Source of the DNA: Silene latifolia
Lineage: Eukaryota; Streptophyta; Magnoliopsida; Caryophyllales; Caryophyllaceae
DNA length: 64,000 nucleotides
Assembly: GCF_048544455.1 (NCBI RefSeq)
Contig: NC_133534.1
Location: forward strand, 87,325,637-87,389,636
Direction of reading: 5' to 3'
The notes beneath the pieces are model-generated. The model searched no databases, was not told where the DNA came from, and saw only the letters and a list, made by a program, of their open reading frames with translations. A program made the translations under genes and the position numbers. This document shows, piece by piece, positions 57,022 through 64,000 of the stretch (position 1 is its first letter; every line of letters starts with the position of its first letter).

Positions 57022-57421
57022 AAGTGTCTCCTATGCTTGGGGTTATAAGATTTGGGAAGAAGGGCAAGCTAAGTCAGAAGTTCATCGGGCTTTATGAGAT
57101 CTTAGAGCGGGTTGGAGAGGTTGCATATCGTCTGGCTTTACCAGCTGTGTTAGAGAGAGTGCATAATGTGTTTCATTTATCGCAGCTGCGGAAGTATGTG
57201 AGTGACCCATCACATGTGTTAGAGGTATAGCGTAGAGCTAGATGAGTCCTTATCATATCTTGAGGTACCTAAGTAGATTCTTGACCGGACGGTTAGGAAG
57301 ACTAGAAGTGGTGAGACAGTTTTGCTTAAGATCCTTTGGTCTAACCACGAGACTGAGGAGGCTACATGGGAGGCAGAAGAGGCCATGAGAGAGCGTTACC
57401 CTTTCCGTTTTTATCAGGTAT
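57022..57421 (+). pseudogene. Gypsy-F integrase GPY module and chromodomain-like tail, frame-shifted
   Basis: After a one-base loss near 57017 the sequence continues in another frame ([36 protein letters not shown]), then shifts again and has a TAG in the tail (SLSYLEVPK, then ILDRTVRKTRSG and WSNHETEEATWE). The GPY signature is GLY here. Confidence 0.75.
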
Positions 57422-57672
57422 GTATGGTTACGGGGACGTAACCTTGTTTCTTTTAGGGGGGTGGGAGATGATCGCAAAGAGTTTTTAATAGTTTTATACC
57501 TTTTTATGTTGTATCGGTATGGTTGTTGTCGTTGAGTCGGGTTGAGTTTGTGTTAGTAAAATGTTTTATGTTGAGTTTGTTTTGGTAGTTGAGTCGAGAG
57601 TGTTGTAGTGTGAGTCTTTGTTTTGTTGTGGTTTGAACTTCGGGGACGAAGTTCTTTTTAAGGAGGGAAGAC
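57422..57672 (+). other. Gypsy-F 3' untranslated region, hairpin and polypurine tract
   Basis: GAACTTCG-GGGA-CGAAGTTC (57635-57654) is a perfect 8-bp-arm hairpin, followed by TTTTTAAGGAGGGAAGA and the LTR. Confidence 0.8.
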
Positions 57673-59054
57673 TGTAATCCTACGGATTTATGAGTCTCTG
57701 GGTACTCTATCGAGTAGGCCTTACTCTGTCGAGTACGGGTGTGTTGCAGTTTAAAATAGTTTCTGACCTGTTGGGTACTCGATCGAGTAACGTAGATACT
57801 CGATCGAGTAGCTGGTTTACGGGTGTTGATTTGTCGGGTTTTGTTAATAATGTGATTAAGTATATAATAACTTCCGTCACTTTCCTTTAAACACTTTAAA
57901 AACCTAATTACTTTCAAAGAGAGAAATCAAACTTCGTTCTTCGCATCAATCGCATTGTTGGCAAATCCCGGAGCTTGGAAGGTCGGATTTTACCTTTCTT
58001 TATGCCATTGTAATCCTTGCGTCAAGGGTAAGATCTATGTACCGTTTTTATAGTATTTCGTTAAAGTTGGTTAAACCCTAATATTGGGATTTGAGGGTTT
58101 TTTGGCATTTTGTGATTGGTAGTGATTATATGTTTGTATGTTAGGAGGAGGATTCGTAGAGGAAGCGGTTTGATATCAGCTGTGAGATCGTCTGGTTGTG
58201 TTGTGCTTTCCAGGTAGGGTTTCCCTACTCAGTATTAGTCCCATAATGTGTGGTGGTGTTTTGTGGTTGTTGAATATTATCATACTCGTATTATGATGAT
58301 TGCTGGATTTGGTTGCTGATAGTAGTTGGGACTGATTGTATTTGTCTGTGTTCTTCGGGGTGCGTCCCTGGCTAAGTAGAGTCACTTGCGAGAGTGGCTT
58401 CACGCCCATGATTCGCCTTCTCTGGAACCCGCCACAGAAGGGATGTGCACATTAATGGATTTGGGTTTATCGCTCGATGGAGATGAGCGGGGCTTAGGTG
58501 GGAACGGCTACGGTCCCCCACTGGCGGCGAGGAGTGACCTGTTGTGATGGGCACTCTGGTAGGGCTACACACTTTAGTGTGTAGTCAGGATTGTGGAGTT
58601 GGGTTTGGAGTTCGGAGGATATCTGTGATGATTGAGCTGTTTGTGTACTGTATTGTTGGTTTATATATAAATTATGTGATTAGTAATGACCCCGTTTAAT
58701 GTTTTAAAAACCGTGGTGATCCATTCGGGGATGGTGAGCAGTTATTGAGCAGGTATGAGTCGAGTTACTGGGATAGCTGGGATGTGCCACCGTCTGATGA
58801 TAGAAGTCTTCCACTGTAGCTTAGTAGTTTAATAAACATTTCAGTTAACTCAGTAGACAGTTGGTTTTGAGAACTTGTATTCGTATTTCTTATTTTGGTT
58901 TTGGTTTTGGATTGTAACCTTTTGCTAAAGTATTTCTATTTAAATGTTGTTTCGTTATTGTCTATTTGACTATCATTGCCTCGGGTAACCGAGATGGTAG
59001 CATCCTTAAACCTGAGTGGTCCTGGTAAGGCACTTGGAGTATGGGGGTGTTACA
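57673..59054 (+). repeat. Gypsy-F second LTR (1382 bp)
   Basis: It runs from TGTAATCCTACGG to GGGTGTTACA. It serves as the 3' LTR of the first unit and the 5' LTR of the second. Confidence 0.9.
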
Positions 59055-59910
59055 AAATGGTATCAGAGCGACGATCCTGAAACATGTAACCAATGAATCT
59101 AATGAATATAGGGAGTCAATTAAAATGAACCCGGGGTAAAGGTTGTAGGAGCTAATGCAAAGGCTTGGGAGACGTCCTAAAGTCGCGAACTCGCCCTACA
59201 ATTTCGAACCGGTCACATGGGGGGGTATATGTCAAGGTCGTATGTGATGTTTGTTAGTTTGTATGTGATTGTGGTGATGTATGCTGTAATTGCTGGATGT
59301 TTGGAGTAGAAGGTTTAGTTTGTGCATGAAAGGTTGGTGAAGTATATAGAACTGTTGTTTGAAAAAGAAGCATGTTGGTTGTTTACTATGTGGCGTTTGA
59401 TAATATGATATAGTTGTTTTGTTGATCATATGAAAAGCTTGGTAGAATTGCATGCTTAACTATATTATATGTCGAGTTTATAAACTTGCATAGTATGTTG
59501 GGATATGTGAGATAACATGCGGGTAGTATATACGAGTCAGCATGACTCGGTCGAGTGGGTCTGACTCGATCGAGTGGGTATTTGACCTTTTAATAACCAG
59601 AATGGTGGTTTTTGGATACTCGATCGAGTACATAGGGCACTCGATCGAGTAGGGGGTCACTCGATCGAGTAGCCTGGCTACTCGATCGAGTATGTTAGAG
59701 GTCAGAAGGTCTGTTTGGGGTCTGATGTCGGGGCACTCGATCGAGTATGGTGGGCACTCGATCGAGTAGCCTCTTACTCGATCGAGTATGTTTAGGCACT
59801 CGATCGAGTGTGTTCTGGGCAGTCCGCTTTCGTGTTTTGAGGTTTTAGTGCGTATGTTTATGTCTATCCTTTCTTATATAGTTTCAAGATGCCGCCCAAG
59901 AGAAACGCTT
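59055..59910 (+). other. Partial second Gypsy-F internal unit (leader and gag start)
   Basis: It matches 52561-53458, with a primer site TGGTATCAGAGC, the palindrome array and ATGCCGCCCAAGAGAAACGC. It is cut at 59910 by an Athila-C-family LTR, so the rest of the unit probably lies beyond the window. Confidence 0.85.
59544..59810. repeat. TACTCGATCGAGTA palindrome array, second leader copy
   Basis: Ten copies are present. Two units at the start of the first leader array are missing, consistent with deletion between identical palindromes. Confidence 0.9.
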
Positions 59911-60288
59911 TGGTCGGACTATTTCGGAGCTATATTCTATTTTTCGGAACAATTGTCGTTGGAAGCACCTAGACCAAAACACAATTTATAACTTCACAAA
60001 CAACTCTACAATTAGTAAAGAGGCAAGTAAAGGTCGGATCCCAAGGGACGGGAATTGAGATGAGAGTTCTATTGAAACTAGTGGTGTCTTAGGGGTGTCA
60101 CAATTTGGGTTGATGTAGAAGGTCACTAACTAAATAGCAATGAAAATAAATAAGCAAGATGAATTAAAAGGGCTGTAAACAATTGATAAAAAGCACTAGG
60201 GTATCATGGGGTCATAGGGGAATCATGGGAATTGATCATACAAACATGTTCTCAAATTATAAGCAAGCAATTATTGTTGTGATGGATT
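59911..60288 (-). mobile_element. Athila-C-family LTR fragment (second copy)
   Basis: It starts TGGTCGGACT at the point where Gypsy-F is cut. From about 59970 it matches the Athila-C LTR (compare 14830-15148), with more divergence. It is interrupted by Copia-G after GGATT. By comparison with Athila-C, the element is oriented on the minus strand and its remainder lies beyond Copia-G. Confidence 0.8.
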
Positions 60289-61272
60289 TGTGGGGTAATA
60301 TCCGTATAAGACCCTTTAATTATAGGATTATAACGCAAATTTTATATGCAAATTATTGTCATAAACGAAAACAATGATGAAACGATAACGATCAAGGAAT
60401 AACCTTCGGTCCTAGTGCAAATTGGCAATGAGAGATCAAAGTAGATCTCCTCCTAAATGATGCACCCAAGATCGTCTGAGAAATGCCCTTGTGCTAGAAT
60501 GAATCCTCTAATTGCCTTGCAATATTGAGAGGATTGTTTTGTGAGTTTTCATTAGCTGAGAGATCCGAATTTTGAGAGGCAATTTTCTCAAAACCCTCAA
60601 TTTTCCTCAAAATGAATGATTAGGGCAAATAGGAGAGGAAGCTCTCCTTTTGAGCTTGGTTCGGCCGTGAGCTTTAGATGGGGAGAGTGGGCTTTCCACT
60701 TTCTCTTATTTTTAACTCATGGTACGACCCGAAATGCGCTAAATGTATATGACACGGTTTCATTATAAACTGTCATCCGTTATCGGATATTAAAGCAGCA
60801 ACTAATAACACGGATTAGTTGAATCATTAATACGTGTCCGACAAAGACAATATCGTATAATTAATTTATCCAATATACATTAATCAAATATAAATTGCTT
60901 ATATTTAATTTTACGAATTAACCGCTTAATTCGTCTTTAGCCATTTTTATTTAATCCGTATTAAATAAAATATCTCAACATCACATTTTGACTAATTATT
61001 AGTCAAATAACTCGACTAATGGTTAGTCAAATTTGGCATCTACATGATTGTATTTTCATACCGTCACATCTCTCAAACGTATCCTATAGGTGTGACTTTT
61101 AGGGACGATTGATCACCGCCCATCCGTATGACAATAACGTCAAACTTATCTAGCAAGCCAACCGTTATTGATAAACGTGGATCAAGTGATAATAATACCA
61201 AAAGTATGCCCTTTGATCCTTTTAGAGATTTATAAGTCCTTGCACTAATTGTAAAGGACACCAGCCCCAACA
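60289..61272 (-). repeat. Copia-G 3' LTR (984 bp)
   Basis: On the minus strand it starts TGTTGGGGCTGG and ends ATTACCCCACA. It contains a near-perfect inverted repeat (60987-61007: TTTGACTAAT, central T, ATTAGTCAAA) and a shorter one at 61014-61028. Confidence 0.85.
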
Positions 61273-62133
61273 AGCTCCCACTTGTCCGTACAAGTGTATG
61301 TGCAATGACGTTATCCGCACTCACTTTGGAGGACACGGCTCCAACGAAACTCCCACTTGTCCGTACAAGTGTATGTGCGATAACCGATTCTCATATTCAT
61401 TTAAAATTTCTCCCACTCAATGTAAACCAATTTGCAGATCCGGATCCGCAAAGGTCGTATTTTACAATCGATCTGTATCTAGAGTGGTTTCCCCGACTAG
61501 AGAGTAACTTAACTGATAAAACGAATACGTATTCGAGCATGGCCATGCATTTCGATTCTGACTCCTCGAGTGGCCCTGAGAAATATCGAGTACCTAATAA
61601 AGGCTGAATATTTTCTTCAACTCGAACTCCTTCCGATCTAAGCACAGCATGAAATGACCTAAAAACAATCTACTTGGCCCCCTGTTACGGATGACCGTGA
61701 GAAAGAAACCAAAGTCACCCAAAATCTGCCTTAGTCCCAAGAGACAGTCGATAGTCAAAAGAATCGACTCTTAGGATCACCATGGAAGTCATATCCACGA
61801 CCGGGCACCGAATGTTATAAAACATTTAGGACTCCACGTCGATGTCACAATTGTGTCCTACGAAATATCCGTATAAATCGCCTCGTGATTGGTGGTCAAC
61901 TTTGTTGACTTATGGCTCGTTGAACCCACCATCAACCAACGTCACAAAATAATTGCCAGAGTTATCAGCTCATGTGGGCAATTAAGGACTAAAAATATAA
62001 TGTTTGTTCAGTTCACTTTGTGGTGTTCAAAATTGTCGTACAAATCCACATGAAAAACAAAATATATATAAATATTAAAACGATGATGTCGTATAAAGTA
62101 CAAAAGAGAATGAATCTAATCCATAAAAGAGTA
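61273..62133 (-). other. Copia-G 3' untranslated region with duplicated polypurine tract
   Basis: On the minus strand AAGTGGGAGCT abuts the LTR. A 29-bp segment containing AAGTGGGAG and a CACTTGT-CCGT-ACAAGTG hairpin occurs twice (61275-61303 and 61350-61378), and a third GAGTGGGAG lies near 61410. No gene is seen in the remaining 700 bp. Confidence 0.7.
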
Positions 62134-64000
62134 CTACAACTTAGGAACACGTTTAATTCCCATGGAATTAACGTGCCCTTCATGCTTATCTTGTCGTAAT
62201 GGTTTAGTGAGAGGATCTGCTATGTTATCATCTGTAGCAATCTTTTCTATCACTACTTCCTTTTGCTCCACGTAATCTCGGATTAGATGAGCTTTCCGTT
62301 GTACATGTCTAGACTTGTTGCTAGACTTAGGCTCCTTAGCTTGGAAGATGGCACCACTATTGTCGCAATAGATGGTGATCGGGTCATTCGAACTAGGCAC
62401 TAAAGATAGCCCATGTAAGAATTGACGAATCCATATCGCTTCCTTTGTAGCTTCAGACGCGGCATAGTACTCGGACTCAGTCGTAGAATCTCATGTGATT
62501 TGTTTGGAACTCTTCCGGTGATGCAGCGCCATTAAGAGTAAAAACGAATCCAGACCGAGATTTCGAGTCATCACGATCCGTTTGAAAGCTAGCATCATGT
62601 GTAACAGGTTGCGCATAGCTTTTGTTCGCCTCCATAAGTCAATGCCCAATCTTTAGTCCTCCGTAGGTACTTAAGAATGTTCTTGTGACCATCCAATGTG
62701 ATTCACCGGATCTTTGTTGGAATCGACTTGTCATACTCAATGCATATGCCACGTCCGGACGTGTGCATATCATGGCATACATGATTGATCCTATAGCCGA
62801 GGCATAAGGAATCCGTGTCATGCGCTCTTTCTCTTCCGGTGTCTCTGGTGACTGAGACTTGCTCAAATGCACCCCTGGAGCCATAAGAAGAAACCCCTTC
62901 TTGGAGTTAGTCATGCTGAATCTCTCTAGGACTTTGTCTATGTAAGACTCCTGACTGAGAGATAACATCCGTCGTGATCTATCTCGATAGATACGGATGC
63001 CTAGAATTCTTTGTGCCTCTCCCAGATCTTTCATCTGGAAATGGTTTTTCAACCATACTTTCACCGAAGTTAAGAGAGGTATGTCATTCCCAATCAGGAG
63101 TATGTCATCGACATACAATATTAGGAATACAATCTTGCTCCCACTCGACTTGATATAAAGACATGGTTCCTCGACCGATCGAGTAAATCCATTTTCTTTA
63201 ATCACTTGGTCGAAGCGATGATTCCAACTCCGAGATGCTTGCTTAAGTCCATAAATGGAACGCTTAAGCTTGCACACTTTCTTAGGATGTTGTGGATCGA
63301 TGAAACCTTCGGGTTGTACCATGTACAACTCTTCCTCCAAAAAGCCGTTTAAGAAGGCGGTTTTCACGTCCATTTGCCAAATTTCATAATCATGAAAAGC
63401 GGCAATCGCTAAGATAATCCGAATGGAACGCAGCATGACTACGGGTGCAAAAATCTCATCGTAGTGCAAACCTGGCACTTGGGTGAAACCTTTAGCAACT
63501 AGTCGTGCTTTGTAGATATCTTGTTGACCTTCCACAGAATGCTTTATCTTGTAAAGCCATTTGCATTGAAGGGGACGAACCTTAGCAGGTAAGTCAACAA
63601 GATCCCACACGTTGTTCTCATACATAGAGTCCATCTCGGATTGCATGGCCTCAAGCCATAGCTTTGAATCGGAACTAGTCATGGCACCTTTATAGGTTGC
63701 GGGTTCACTACTCGTTAAGAGTAGAACGTCATCTATGTCATGTTCCTCGACCATACCAATGTATCTGTCCGGAGGAATAGAGACATCTTCCCGACCTCCT
63801 AGGTTCCTCAGGAATATTCACCGCAGCCGGGATTGTAGGAAGTGATTCCTCCAATGGTTGCTCGGTATTTGGTTCTGGAACCTCCGACAGGTCGAAGGTT
63901 CTATCACTCTTTGCATTCTCGAGAAATTCCTTCTCTAAGAATGTCGCACTAGCCGCAACAAAAACACGTTGTTCGGTTGGCGAATAGAAGTAATGACCAA
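62134..64000 (-). pseudogene. Copia-G polyprotein: integrase-RT linker, RT and RNase H, frame-shifted
   Basis: From the right edge, a segment YFYSPTEQRVFVAASATFL is followed by a frame change near 63775. RT is then open (63754-62639) with KARLVAKGFTQVPGLHYDE, WQMDVKTAFLNGFLEEELYM and the catalytic ILYVDDILLIG. The frame breaks at about 62640; RNase H continues as DASFQTDRDDSKSRSGFVF, breaks again near 62490, and ends as TIYCDNSGAIFQAKEPKSSN to the stop at 62134. RT itself looks intact. At least three shifts prevent a single polyprotein. The integrase core lies outside the window. Confidence 0.85.

Larger units (their letters stand above)
51145..59910 (+). mobile_element. Gypsy-F: Tekay-like chromovirus array, LTR-internal-LTR-partial internal
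   Basis: Two LTRs (51145-52560 and 57673-59054) flank a degraded internal region. After the second LTR the leader is repeated (59055-59910), matching 52561-53458 including the first gag codons. This tandem arrangement shares the middle LTR, as produced by unequal recombination. Integrase has lost its catalytic core and the frames contain several stops and shifts. Confidence 0.85.
60289..64000 (-). mobile_element. Copia-G: Tork-like Copia element, 3' half in the window
   Basis: The 3' LTR (60289-61272), polypurine tract, RNase H, RT and the integrase-RT linker are present on the minus strand; the 5' part lies to the right of the window. It is related to Copia-1 but not identical (EPATYKGAMTSSDSKLWLEA against EPATYKAAISSPNSTLWLEA). 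The target duplication should be GGATT (60284-60288). Confidence 0.9.

Overview
This is a plant nuclear window, almost entirely nested LTR retrotransposons. The plant signature is clear: Athila, Tat/Ogre-like and Tekay-like chromovirus Gypsy elements, Tork-like Copia elements, a CACTA-type DNA transposon end, and tRNA-Asp, tRNA-Arg and initiator-tRNA-Met primer sites. The genus cannot be read from the sequence; a eudicot, possibly Caryophyllales, is a guess. The only host-type coding sequence is a first exon of a replication factor C small subunit (278-407, minus), next to a CACTA-type terminus at 771.

Nesting can be read from target-site duplications (TSDs) and from copies of the same family that are not interrupted. 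The base layer is a Copia integrase fragment (Copia-3, 34605-35891, minus). On its left a Tat-like element (Tat-2, 11410-14182 plus 34502-34604) has inserted. Tat-2 holds Athila-B (6540-11409), whose 5' LTR was hit by Copia-1 (772-6539), which in turn was cut by the CACTA-type end. Tat-2's LTR also holds the chromovirus Gypsy-D (14183-34496, TSD CTTGA). Gypsy-D's 5' LTR holds Athila-C (14773-25816, TSD ACAGG).

On the right of Copia-3 sits Athila-E (35892-51144). It is interrupted by Tat-1 (38829-49875, TSD CTTTC) and cut at 51145 by Gypsy-F, a tandem LTR-internal-LTR-partial internal array running to 59910. A second Athila-C-family LTR (59911-60288) sits in Gypsy-F and is itself split by Copia-G (60289 to beyond 64000).

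Most coding regions are broken. Gypsy-D keeps intact protease-RT-RNase H and integrase-chromodomain reading frames, in different frames. Athila-C has gag, protease and an ORF-1-like protein but no pol. Tat-1 has a duplicated gag module and no pol. Gypsy-F has lost the integrase catalytic core. These would need proteins supplied by other elements.

The most striking unexplained pattern is that nearly every family here carries its own short perfect palindromes, often about 14 bp and often in arrays, in the LTR or untranslated leader. Examples are TACTCGATCGAGTA in Gypsy-F, AATCCGnnCGGATT in Athila-C, GCAGCAGCTGCTGC in Tat, GACGCAGCCTGCGTC in Athila-E, and inverted repeats in Copia-G and Gypsy-D. 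A second pattern is a hairpin with the same CG-GGA-CG apex just upstream of the polypurine tract in both Tekay-like and Athila elements. I saw no tRNA, rRNA or other RNA genes.
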